Of a DNA stretch of 64,000 bases, positions 1 to 13,900 are shown one piece after another; position 1 is the stretch's first letter, and the number at the start of each line of letters is the position of its first letter. The notes beneath the pieces were generated by a model that was not told where the DNA came from, did no database searches, and worked only from the letters and a program-made list of their open reading frames with translations. Source of the DNA: Tubiluchus corallicola (Eukaryota > Priapulida > Priapulimorpha > Priapulimorphida > Tubiluchidae); NCBI GenBank assembly GCA_030141605.1, contig JAQGDQ010000505.1, forward strand, positions 96,615 through 160,614. The letters run 5' to 3'. A program made the position numbers and the translations under genes.

Positions 1-1918
1 TATATTTAATATTGTGTCATTAATGTATAAACTTAAAAATATAACCAGGTTCGAAAAGTATTAAAATAATAGATAAAATGGTCTCGTTAATAAATTTTTT
101 AGTCATTTTTGGTCGATAATCATATTAAAAATAGCATTAATAATATACAGTTATTTGTTATTCATTTAGTTTAAAACCAGTATGGCCTTACAGGTACATG
201 CAACTTTGCTTCTTTTAGTGTCACTATTGCATTGTCAAATTAATTTGTTAGCTATTTTGCTTTTAATTAGTTAGTTTTGCCCATAGAACTCATTTGCTTT
301 ACTAATTTTGTTTTGCGTAAATTTGCATAATTTTATTTACCATAATTGTTTGCTATTAATTAAATTTTGATCTGTTTTCCTATTCAAATCTTTATTTTGT
401 TCTAACAATATTTGCTCGCCATGCCGAAATTAGTAGACTCACTATTTAGGGATGGCAGACTAGATGATCTTTTGGTCTTTCGCCATCCCGCCCTTCTTTA
501 ATCTTTGTAAATCATTGTTATATACTATCTATGACTGTTATTTTGAAGGCAAAAAATAAATTATTATTATTATAAACGTGTGTGCATGCGTGCGTGTGTG
601 AGGGTGTGGAGTGCATGTTTGTGTGTATTCTTATAATTAAGTTCAACTTTGTCGACAACTAGAGGCCCATTTATTATGTAAATTGTATTTTAAAATAAGA
701 TTCATCATCATCATCATCATCGTCAAATCCAGCACTCAGTGGCAAGGCCTGCTCAGAATGAAACCGTGTGGCGGGACCGGATCTTGTCGACAAGAATCAC
801 TACCGAGGATAATCCTCTAAGACACTGAACCAGCAGATGTCAGGTATTTTAGCCACGTTTCGATGACACAAATCCTCCTTCAAGAAAAACCAGTATGGCG
901 AACATAATAGTCAATAGCAAGTACGTATTGACACCTTAAAAAACTTCGACCAGCAAGTCACTACGTTAATAACTTGATGACGGATGACGGTGTATCAAAT
1001 ATAACATGAACTACAATGACTGGTTCATATGACTGGTTCAAATACAGAGAAAAGAAATTTTTCGACCAATAAACACTTTTTGAACGATTATTGTTCATCC
1101 ACAACTTACCATAAATCTATCAAAAAATGTGGTGTGATTGATTTTCGGATAAATATAAAACAGTGCAAGTCCATCAAATGTTGTTCATTGAAATATATTG
1201 AGATAACTGGTAATTCAGAGTTCGTCTTAAAATGCAGAACTTCTAATTTACTAGCAAAAAATATCTTTTTTATTTTCTTGCTTTGTATCACTTATTGATA
1301 ACCTACCATCAAGAACCGACTGGTAGGCTTTGTCCTTTGGTTTGATTTTCTATTTCACAATAAAAGCTCATAAGTGGTTATACTGAGACTTAATTTTTTG
1401 GGTTTGTTGTGAGCTCACAAGAATTTAACTTAAGATTAATCAATCAGAATTTTTATATTTCTGGTTTTCAATCACCAAAATGATTTCAGATAACTAGATA
1501 TCACGACTTCCACATATCTTCTTTACACAAACACCATCCATCCACAGTTTCAAATTATTCCACATAAAAGCTATAGCTAATCAATAGTAAATATCAATTT
1601 TCTTTCCAAATTTTACAAATAATCAAACAAGTTCATTACTTCTTTAATGTCGCATAGCACAGTCATTATGAATTTCACTGAAACCCATTTTGCAACACTC
1701 TAACGATGAATAAACACAATCCTTTAAACTACTGACAAGAAGGAACATAGAAATAAATGACAGGTTCATATAATAACAATTTCTGTATTTGTACTTACAT
1801 GTGTACAGTAATTTCACTTCAAAATTACAAAAATAGTTTTTGCAAAAATAAAAAAATTCAACGTATTTTAGCAAATAAACTGAAATATTATTAATAAATT
1901 AGATAATATTTTGAAAAG
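1..1918. other. AT-rich intergenic DNA with a LINE tail
   Basis: No gene seen. About 300-573 resembles the 3-prime end of a non-LTR retrotransposon on the plus strand (Trp/Pro-poor UTR, then aaataaattattattattat). A (CAT)n run sits at about 702-722. The rest, 730-1918, is downstream flank or 3-prime UTR of HAUS6 with no convincing ORF. Confidence 0.4.
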
Positions 1919-4900
1919 TCAAAACTCTAACAAATTAAAGCTCTGTATATCTGCTGAAGAACTTGTTCCAGAAGAGTGGCCATCTGTATTTGACAGATCT
2001 GGAGATGGTGGGACCAACTCAACATTCTCACCTGAAAATTCAACACAATGAATAACAGGTAACAGTGTCCCAATAAAGGGATATTTTACACTATATGTTT
2101 TATGATTTTCAATTTTAAATAGCTTACAAATAAGATAAGTCCTAAATCTATCTTTATGACACATCAATGGATGATGCGGTGTAATATGATGTAGTCCTCA
2201 AAAACTCCAGTAAAACTTTTTTGTAACAACAGTATTGATTTTATGTTTGACAAACTACCACACTTAAATCTTCTTTCATTAAGGGACAAACTATTTATTT
2301 AACAGGAAAGGAAGCCTTACAATAAACTTTAGATTTTAGAACAAGCACCCAATTGATAACATATGCGAACTACTTTGACAAGTCATACAAACAGACAGCT
2401 ATAAGTCTGAAATAGACCTATTATATATATCCTACCTATGCTGTACTTTGTACTAATTATACTTTTAAATAATTACCAATCTAGTGTTTCGTGATTGTGT
2501 AAGTATGATTTATCAATAAAAAAAGTGAGATTTATGAAATAAACATAATTTTCTAAGGAGGTGCTGCAGATACAGCTTATGAAAAGACAGCAAAGTATGA
2601 CGTTTGTCAACAATGCAGGATTTAAATGTAGCTGCTCAAGTAACTGTACCAAAAAATGATAGCCATGACTAACATACGAGTAAAAGAAATCTTTTTAATT
2701 TAAATGTAATCATGCCAGTGGTGGCTCGTAATTGAAATTAGTGGCAGTGCTGCTTCAGAAAATTTTTAGCCATTGTTTTAATACTGTGTAAAACGAATCA
2801 ACCATATGTAATTTTAATGTCATAATTTGTAATTGTAACTTTAAACAAACAAACACATGAAAATTTATAGATAAACTTGATAAAACCCTAAACAAAAAAT
2901 ATTTTGCTTACGTAGTCTAAATTGCCGCAGTTCAAGAATATGCCAGTACATGGTTTGTAAGCACACGACCACTGACAACACTGTGTGAGCGACGGTACTT
3001 TCTCTACCTAGCAGCAGACACTAGTAGTGCAGTGTACAGTGCGTGTTATTTTAGACATGTGTGCATAGCCGCATGCGCACAACAGCCAAACACACCACTG
3101 TGCTGGGCTGCGAAGCAAACAGTACTACCCTCACATGCTCTGGTACCATACAAGTTAAAGAAAGAACTAAGAAAAACGACTTATTATACTGAATATTATC
3201 GATAACATCCAGTGAAAATAGGGGGTGCTGCAGTTCCACAGTACCTATACATGAGCCGCCACTAAATCATACCATTCACATAGTGACTGAATAAAAGACA
3301 GGTTGACACTGACTTAATATGGAAAGATTTGCAACACTTCAGCTAATAATATTTACCTTATCTGATTATAAAGATTCCTAGTAGATACCATACAAATACA
3401 GTGCAGATTAATGAATGACGATTCCATAGTAAAATGTAAACAAGTTTCCAGAAGAGAAACCAATTGACAATGTATTTGAACTTCCCATCCATTTCAAAAG
3501 AAATTGTGAGGTTCTAGATTTTATTCAGGCTTAAAAGCATTGCGCCACCAAACGCAGCTTCCGCAAAAAGCTAAGCCTTAGTTATTTCTTTTACTGGTCT
3601 GATTAAGTTTAAGTTTAAGTTTATTTATTTCCACTCTGCATCTAACAATTATAATAAAAAATACAGATAATTTCACTGAAGTAAATATAAATATAAATGC
3701 AACATTATCCAGAAATTACAAAGAGATTCTTACGCAGCATATACATGTGCAAGTTACATTACAGAGTAATTTTGATGCATACAGTTTGAGCCTAAAGCAT
3801 AGCTTGACAGGCCAAACTGTACGTGGAAATCTTAAAGAAGTGATTAATAATTGAAATAATAATAATATATACATAAAAGGGGGGGAGTAGTGAATGAAAG
3901 GTGAAATGGAGCGAGAACTAAGAAAAATTGTGATCATGATTACAGAACTTTTTTGTTTACCCCGGTTTTTAGTTATTTCTTTATTATTCTCGAGCCCTTT
4001 GTTGCTTTGCTAACTAGTATAGATGATATAGCTAAGATGACAAAACCCCCACGTGTATATTTATATCTGGGAAAACTATGTTTATACATGACCCACTAGA
4101 CTCAGGTCAAAGGTCACAGAGTAACTGTGAAACTTTTTCATTAGTCTGTAACTCCCTCTACAAATCTTGAGCTAGGGTCATAAACTTTTCAACTACACCC
4201 TAATCTTGCATAGTTGAAATAGTCGCTTTTGAAAATTTGAAAACAGTCATTTCTGGTCGGTTCATTTGTGAAGAAATTTCATCACGTTCACAAGACTTTA
4301 AGCTATAAATTAATAAATTTAAACAGACCAAATGAAAATGAGTTTATATTGCATGTAATATATTATATTAATATTGCATGTAAGTTAGAAAGTGGAGAAA
4401 AGTCACCCTATGACTAAATAACCAATGCTGTCTGCAGTGTGATGCGTATATTGTTTAATCGGTGAGAAGACATTATGATCTTTAATTTGGAATCGAAATG
4501 CATAACATCAGCAAGTATTATTTAACATCTCTGTTAATTCTGATAGTTACGTGTGTGGATAGCAGCATTCTTTATTTGTGTAGTTAACAGTAAACTGTTT
4601 TGCATGCTTGCATTTCACATCTGTAATTTGAATATAAATATGTTTATAACAAATATATAATATATTTTGCTCATCCATGGTGAAAATCCTGGCATTACTT
4701 TCAAATTCATTTCTCCCCTGTTGGCTAAAGTGGTTTTGACAATTCAATAAATATTAAGGTAGCATAAAAAATGGTGGAACGAACACGTTTTTATTGAATT
4801 TTTGAAACGAAGCTTGACAGAAAAAAGGAAATGTGAAAAAATGAGAACTCATGACCAAACTTGGATTTGAACAAAGGACCTACGGACACGTGCTCTTGGT

Positions 4901-7900
4901 ACGAATCCAGTCTCAGGACCAACTTAACTCATATTTCCTCTCCTTCCCATCAAGTTTGGATGAGAAAGTGTAATCCATGCACCTGTAAGTTAATTCCAAT
5001 ACTAATACATTTCAAATTTCTATTAAATAATACACATTGTAATACGTTATGTATAAAATACATGACAGTATACATGTAGTTCTGTCATACCTAATAGATC
5101 TCCTACTGAAGTATCAAATAACTTTTCAAACAAGTCACTATGTCCCTCGCTCTCACCTGAAAAGGTAAAAACGAAAAACTGCTCAAATTATCAAATCTGA
5201 CACAAAACACACGTATATATATATATAGAAGTGAGAAGAAGCTCATATCATATGTCATGCTTGGTTAGAGTAGAAAAGGTCAATTAGCCTAGCCTAAAAC
5301 TAACACATTTTGAAAACACAAAAAGTGCATTACTCAAGCAGATGCCCTTTAACGCTTTTAGTCATTTCACGTTAAAACTAAGTGTATCTGCTATTAGTGA
5401 ATTAGATCAAGTGACAGAGTAGAAGAAGATGAAGTTTTCCGTCATCATCTTCATCAGGAATGACAGCTCTGCAACTGTGGTTTGATTTATCTAAGGAATC
5501 AAAAGAGTTAGTTGCATGTGTTGCAACCTTTTAAGAAAGAATAGCAAGGCAAATGCTTTGTCCCTCGAATTTCTGAAAAAGCTTTTAGTACCATGAATGT
5601 GACGACGAAACCGAGAATTAATGGTAAATGCACTGCCTAAAAATGAATGATATCCAGTCGCCTCTTGCATTACAAAAAAAGTATGCAAGGGCTATACTAA
5701 AACACTCCTATATCAGTCGCTTGCACTTATGTTAATGCAGCAAAATGCGCTGTTCATAAATAAAACTTTCCTCAATACTGTTCACTTGTTTGTCTCTTCA
5801 GTAGCACACTCCGTGCCAAGCAAATTAAACTGCCATGACTCCGCAAGTGACTTTTGTGACATGTAGATTTTTGTAAATGCAACTCATTATATGCATTCAA
5901 TGTTATTATGAATTTTAAAGGCGTTTTTAGCAGGATATTGTGCTTGATGAATCTAAGAGACTTTGCAAATATATTGACTTCAACATTAAATTGTATTGAA
6001 ACTTATTTTTCTTTTATTTTTGCAAGTAGCGAACCCATTAAGTAACATTAGCGGTCTTAATTTATGTACTGGTTTATATTGTTAGTTTTAATTACATTGT
6101 GGCATAAATACCAATAAACTTGTGTTCAGCGAAAGATTTTACGATTATGTTTCTCATTTTGGCACACTATTTGCAAAAAAGAGCACATTATTGATTACTA
6201 GCGGAAGTATTGTTTGTTCGAATCGCAAAAATTGGAACTATTTTATGTCTTTTAAAATGTGAATTTATGGACTACTATAAAAAGTTTTTCACCTTCTGAA
6301 GTTTTATCAAATAATCCTATATGAAGGCAGTTTTTTGCTGGAGAAGCCGCAAAACGAAACCAGTTTTTTGCTGGAGAAGCCGCAGAAGTTAGACTGTTGT
6401 CTGTAGGAGATGCTTCTTCCAAACGAAACCAGTTTTTTGATGAAGAAGTGAAAGAGGTAAAACAGCTGTCCGTGGGAGACATATCTTCAAAATGAAGTTG
6501 ATTTGTTGCTGAAGATGATGAGTGAGTGTCTATAGGTGAAGTATCCTTCATCGTTGCAGTCTGAAAAATAAACGAGTTGTTAATATGCAAAAAATTGCAA
6601 TTCCACATTTTCCGGGCCTTGATAATCCAGACAATCAATTATCTGGATACCTTTTTGTTTTCGTTAGTTCCGATTAATGAAGCAAGTTCATTATCACCTC
6701 TGTTTTCAAGCGACTCGGCACAAAAATAAAGGCAGTTACAAAAGTACAGTGGTTTCAGCGGTTACAGTGAACAAGAGAACATTTACTGCAAATTTGGATG
6801 AACCATCTTTTACAATTTCCCAATATGCAAACTACAACTATTAATTCTAAAATAGTGGAAAATGAAGACTAATTCAACAATTTAACTTATCTTGTTCGTA
6901 TATTTAAAAATCTTGTGTAAAGAATCTTATTTTTGACAAAGTGCCTAACATGTTGGTTCTTCAGATACTTTAAAGCAAACTAATTAGGTTGCAATTAATT
7001 TTACTATCAAAATGATTGCAATATGATTAATTCCAAACCTAACAAACATTTTCATGATACACCTAAATCATGCTAAACATTCTTGACATTTTAAATTCAA
7101 AACAGCTAGTGTGAGCTGCTCAGAACTTTAAACTCTTATTAGGCATGTGCAAAGCAAACCCGCAGTGGCATTCATTGAGCTAAACAGTAATTGACAGGTG
7201 CTAGCCTAATATAAATTTCTTCACTGCTCACAAATGAATATAAGTTATGAATAATAATTAATATGCTGGCTAGTCAAAATTTTACTGAAAAACTAGTGAT
7301 TAAGTCATTCACCTGAGAAGATCTGGCAATCTGAGAAGCTTGTAATTTGATCAGTTTATACCGTTCTACAAGGTCCTGAAATTCTTCACCAAAATGAATC
7401 ATATCAGCAGCATCAACTGGCATGCCTGCAAAGTTGAAAAATAGTGCTTAACAGTATAAGTCAAAATTCATGTCAGTGAATACAGGGATGGAATTCAAAT
7501 ACTAGTTATCTAAAATAGGAGATCCTTGGCAAGTGCAGAAAGGAGTGAGAAAAGAATTAAAATGAGCTCCCAATATAATTTTTTAACTAACTATTGTCAG
7601 ACGATAGAGACTGCTCCGTAAAAAATCAGATAAAAATCATTCATGAATTGTTTTTGTACAATACGGCACCTCATTCCATTAATAAACCAATAAATGCTCC
7701 CATACGTAAATGCATGATGGAGAATAGATTCAATATCCTAGACCTAGAGGATGTTTACCAACACTGGAACGAAAAGAAATGGTAATTTCGAGTTCCGGAC
7801 AGTACCTATAGTGCAGAACAAGTAATTTTTCAGAATTGCATACCGACAGATAGCAAGAAATATAGGTTCTACAACAAAAACTGAACTGTCTATTTAACCC

Positions 7901-10900
7901 TTTCATTACGGAAAGCGGCACACTGCCACCTATGTTTTTCATGCAAGGGATGGAAGGCGATAGACTGCTGCCCAAACTCAGCACTAAGCGCAGGCACACC
8001 GGTCTGCTTATTTCACTGCTAAGGCTATGCAAAAACATTGTAGAAAAGTTTCACAGCCGTGGGATTGGGGTTGCTTCGCAACAAGTAATGCTAACCAGCC
8101 AAACAGCATCTGAAGCCAGGTGTATTCCACAATACTCTACTGTATGGTATGTTCCCATGCAAAATCACTTGTAGACTGTTGATGAAACGGATGTTTAGCT
8201 GGTTGTTCTGCATTTTTGTAAAATGATTGTGTATTATTGATTAGTATTGCGACTTTTGTGAAATCTGGTTTCTAAATGTTAGTACAAGCTTATTTATGAT
8301 TTTGAGTGCATATCCGCGCATGTGTGAGTGCAGGTGTGCTTGCACATGTGTAGGAATAAAACTAATATAAACTCAATAACGAACAACTATTTGTTTATTG
8401 ACAAGATTCTGTTTTAGTAACACACCACAAGAAGTTATTGTCGAATTGCAAAAGTCAATGTGGCCCAGTAAAAAGCAACAATGTAGCGAAAAGGTTAAAT
8501 TTTCACACCATTGCTCGAAAAGGAAATTATATCCACAAATTTCTCGAACTGCTCTTCATCTTATCTAGCCCGAAAAACAGTTATAAATTTACGCTACCTG
8601 TTGTCCTACTTGGTTTGCTGAAACTAATTAATGCATCTGGCGTTCTTAAAGTACTAGATCCCACATTGGTTTCCATGCTTACTGGTAGAACAGAATTGGG
8701 AGAAGTGGTTTTAGTACTTTGAAGAAACTGACCAGGTGAATCAAAGGCCTTTGTCACAGTCAGTAGTGGCGAGCTAAAGTCATCTGCTTTTGGTCGTATA
8801 TCAGGGGAACAGTATCCATCGCTTTGATGAAATCCAAGAAGGTGCAAAGGGGATGGTTCATTTTCTTCCACTGGTGAAGTATCAACTAGGCTTTCTGGAG
8901 CAACTTGACAGGTTAATAGGTCACTAGAGCTTGACGAGCTTACACTATCCATGGAACGTATAGGTTCGGCTTGCGGCATTGCAAAATGCAAAGACTCGAG
9001 AGCATCTGAATCAAAATCTGTATCTGCGTCACGTCCAGGTCGAGGAGAGTTGAAACTCAGAACCTCTGCCAAAGTTCTGCTGCTCGTTAAATCTTCCTCT
9101 TGCGATACGACGGGAAGGCCGTCAAGTTCTAATTTAGACTGTCCTTCACTCTTACAGGAATCTTGTTCATTTAAAGAAATTTGATCAGAATCAAGAACCA
9201 GACTTCCTTTTTTCCATAAAAATGTCTTTATATCATCTACAATCATAAATTAATTATTAGTTTCTACTATCAAATTTTTCAATTATATTTCATAGTAGTC
9301 TTTAAAGCATGACAATCTAGGCGGTTTACAAGTGTAAACAAACTAAGTTAACTGACTAAACTTCTCTTTCATTACTTATTTAAAAGAATTTGGAAAAGTA
9401 CTTTTAATCAACAAGCAGAACAGTTTAAGTCATAACAGCATTATAACAGTGGCTAAGCAATTATTATAAATCTAATAATGTAACCAGTTACTTCTACAAA
9501 AGCCAATTCCAATGGCCTAAACCTACACGATGTGGCCACCCAAGTAACAGCCACGATTTACTCTTACACCACCATTACCCGATAAGAAAAACTAGATAAT
9601 TGTTAGCTTAACGTTTACCATGCTCACTGTGCACGCTTGCTGATGTAGGTTGTGGAACAGTGTTTCCTGGAACAGCCTCTGGACTGTAAGCAAGTTTTTC
9701 TCTCTTTGCAAATGGATCCAAACCTATGTAACGTAAAATAATAAACTAGCATATAAGCACTACGCAAGCAGATTCCAAAGAGGATTAGGATAATGTTAAT
9801 ACCGTTTTGTGCTGCGGTCTTAATGACAAACAAAGATTTTTCTCAATGCACCTTGTCATTATCTTTGTCTAACACAGTAACATGTGTATATTTTATATCT
9901 ATAATAACTACTTAAATAATTGCAGCTACCGTAGACATTACAGGTTGCAAATAAGCCTTTTCACAGTTAAAATGATTGATGATGATCGTGAAATGGTCAA
10001 TGGTTCAGCGTACCAGACAACGCCTCGCAGGCCATGCTATTGTAATAATAGTTCATTTTTTCTTGTTGACAAGCATGATCCTGCTAGTAAATCAGATTAT
10101 AGACTGATTTTAGTGCATATTTAACAGATATACACGTTGTTTCCATTGCTCTTTCTTCTTGTTCAAGGTCTCATTCCATCTACTGTAGATATTGTGGCAT
10201 TAATATACATTAGAGTATTCCACCCACTTCTATCTGCAGCCAGCAGCATAAGTACTTGTATTCCTAAAGATAGATTTGGTTGAAGTTATTGAATACTTTA
10301 TTGATCTTAGCTATCCAAGTTGTTTTTTGGCTTGCCAGGTGGATTTTTTCAAGATTTTAACGCTTCCTTAAAGGCGATTCTTGCTGGTACTTCACTTGGT
10401 AGTCTTAGAAGGTGTCCTAGCCATCTTAATCTTCGGAACTCCAAGGAATTTCTTTTGTTCTAGTGTATAAGCCCTAGTTTTTGATTATGTATGGCCATCA
10501 TATTTAAGACTTTCTTTAGAAAACTTCTATGAAATGTGCCAATTTGCTTTTCTTGGACAATCATTAAACCCCATGTTTCACTGTTGTACATAAACATGCT
10601 GGTAACGTAAGTATTAAATAATCGAAGTCTTACGTTAAGACTAAATTTCTTGCTAGTTAATACATTCTTGTGTTAGAAAAGTATACATGAAAAAACCTTG
10701 CTCATATTCATATTTACACTCATGCTGCCAGTAATATTTATTTGCTCTTGTGAATCAGTACAAATTCGCCACATTACTAATACTGTTGTGAACACATGAA
10801 GCTGAATAAGCACGCCATGTGGAAGAAATATAAATGCAATCTGCTTACTGTAAAAATCAGGATTAGAAGGAATTGAGCAGCTGCGCAGTAATGCCTCATT

Positions 10901-13900
10901 AGCTTTCCGTGATTAATAATTTGAGAAAGACAAGAGCATCTGGCAATATTATCTCATAAATGAAAGGTGTTATCTGTTTCTCCTTTCGACTTTGTAGGTT
11001 TTCTGACTCTCATGCTTGACCCCCTGTGTTTCTTGACATTTGAAACAGGATCACTCTTTTTGGCTAAATTTGATTCACAAATTATCATAGGCAATAAAGG
11101 TATGCAAAGAGTACTAATTCCAAGCTGTGCTTCCTGGCCAAACAAGGTCAAATGATTTTTATGTCCAAATTTTCATATAACTGGCATTCTTAGCCACATT
11201 TGACAATTTTTATCTTTGTCCCAGGTAGTTAAATGTCACTGCCCATAAGTTCTCACCCAGCATCTAGCATTGACACTTGACATTTTATAAGGGAAAGCTT
11301 GCCTTTATACTACAATTGTTCTAATCCTGGATCCTCCCTCCCCAAAGGTCAAGAAGTGGATAAAATACTTTTGTCATAGATTAGCTGTCAATATGTGACA
11401 CCTTGAGCTGACTCAGATTCTTCCACTATACCAAACATCCTGGATCCTCCCTCCCACTGAGGCTCTGGAGGGATGAAGGGTCATTGCAGCGCTATCACCC
11501 AAAAGTTGTCACCCATCATCTAACATCTACATTACCATTTTGCAGGACAAAATCCGCCTTTATAACACAACTGCTGCAATTGCTAGAACCATTGGTAGAC
11601 ATAATACAGAATCCTGGATCTGCCCTAGAGGAGAAAGTCACATTGAGCTGATGCAAATTCTCCCTTTATCCCCTCCGTCCTGGATCGTACTTTCCTTTTT
11701 CCTGGGCGAGGGAGAGACAGCGTAGGCCATCATTCAAAAATTGTCAGTCATCACCTAACATATATACTTGATATTATGAGAAACAAAACCTACTTTATAT
11801 ATACCTACTAAATACACTACAGTTGCAATTGTTCAGATCATTTTTTCAACGTTGGATTGTCAACGGGTGACAGGTCACTTTAATCCCTCGCACTGAGCTG
11901 ACAGATTCTCCTAGCATACAATCTACACTGGATCTTCCTTCTCTCCCTCCTTGAGAAAGGGGAAAAATTATTTTTGTCTGTGTTGGGTTGATAGTACGTG
12001 CCAGGCCACTCTAATTCTTAGCACCCTTAATGCCCACCAATTCCATGCCGCTATTGAGGTTTCTACTTGTATTCCCTATTTTGAATATGCTCTCGGGATG
12101 GGCTTTGACTTTGACCATCATCTTGTCCAAAAATTATCCCACACCAAAAATGTCAAGGCCACCTGAAGTAGTCCAGGTGTAACTCGGAAAGTGGCACTCT
12201 TCGAGCTTGGAAAATCATGGAACGAAAATAGACACTGGTGACTAATCTTGAGCACATAGTCTCTTCCCTCTAGTTTCATTAAGAACAATGACATAAGTGC
12301 AAAAATTATAGACCAAACTAATAATTTTGAAAATTAGATATTATCAATGCCAAATTCAACTAATTTAACGAAATATAAAATTAACATTTGGCAAAAAAAT
12401 AGTTGGGACTTTGATCAAACATATATAGGCACTCAAATAAGAAAAAAATTACAGCATGTCCAAGAAGCATTCAAACGACTTACAGACTTTACTGAGTTTA
12501 TTATTTTACATGTATAAAATGATACACAGTTTACATGCGAGTGCTCTAGTACAAAAAAGTCAAACTATGTTGGCATAGTTATAGTAGCTGAGCTACAGTA
12601 TAATCAAATGGCAAGTCTTTATCCCGATTTCTTTGCACAAATGCCAGAACATCCTAGCATTTGCTGAATTTCTTCCCTTTTAGGTAAGCATTTGACTTAT
12701 GGAAAAGCAAGATGCCCATAAGAACTGTGATAACAGAAACAACAACTTACTAAGGGCACCAAGAGGGTCTTCAAGATTAATGTCTATAGGTGATGTCCTC
12801 GATGAAGAGCAGGCCGAATTGGAATTGCTCCTTATAGCACCACTTTCTCCGGTAACTGCAGACGCAACCTGTATGTAAGTGTAATAGAATAGTCTGCATG
12901 AAACAAATCGAAAAACTCATGTAAGTATTACAACTTATTTAATGATTATAATACAAATTTAGCCTACAAAGTCATTCCATTTTAAGGTTTTTCTTCAACC
13001 ATTAATGGAGCACTGAGCTTTTTTCTAACACAGTAGGCACTGCTTAAAAGACTCACGGTTAATAGACTCAATCGCTTAATTGACTCAAAAGTGCCTGGAA
13101 CGGACCGCTTCTATTCAAATATACATAAAAACTATCGGTAATTGACTCAAATAATTGCGTTTAATTGACTCAATATTTTTCCTTCACCTACTTAAAATAA
13201 AATATTTGTATGTGCCAAAACAGCCTTTCCTACTTTTGTGTCATCTTTACTTCGCTTTTGTACACTATGTATGCAGAAACAATCATGTTAAGTACCGTTT
13301 TGTTTGTAAGCAGGTAAGTTTATCATGCACTAATATGCTATAGCGTAGCGGTTTTGCTTTGAATCTGTTACCCGTTCTCCCACTGTTATCCAAAGAATTT
13401 CTGGAAGCTTTACATTTAATCACTTGCCAAGCGGTTTCCTCTTGATGCTCTCATTGCAAATCATGCTTTCAGATTGAAGATGCAGGCACAGTAATCAGTC
13501 GGTATTCCTTGTGACTTACAATTCATAAAAAATTGTTGCAGCACATAGTAAGCTGATGACTCATACTTCTATACCCATAATACTACACCCATCGGTTAAT
13601 AGGGTCAAACACATCAGTCCCAAAATGAGTCTTAAAGCGGCACCTACTGCTCTTTCTAAGTTCAATTTTGCTAATACTAATTAGTGATGATTTCTGCAGG
13701 TAGTGCTCATACAAGAGTTGGTGATCTTTTTCCATACGAAATCCCGTGACAATTTATTACCAACTGGCCAATCATGACTCACCGTTACATATAATAAAAT
13801 TTGTTTCATTAAAATTAGCATTCATATACTCATTTGTACACCTTCTTTCACACTGACAAATTAATGTTGAAAAATTAGTTCATTCCAATTTTACACAAAT

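Noticed and set aside
6196-6226. Possible tRNA gene (perfect B box gttcgaatc)
   Set aside because: No A box at proper distance and no acceptor-stem pairing.
8951-9184. 77-codon plus-strand ORF
   Set aside because: Antisense shadow of the large HAUS6 exon 8598-9236.
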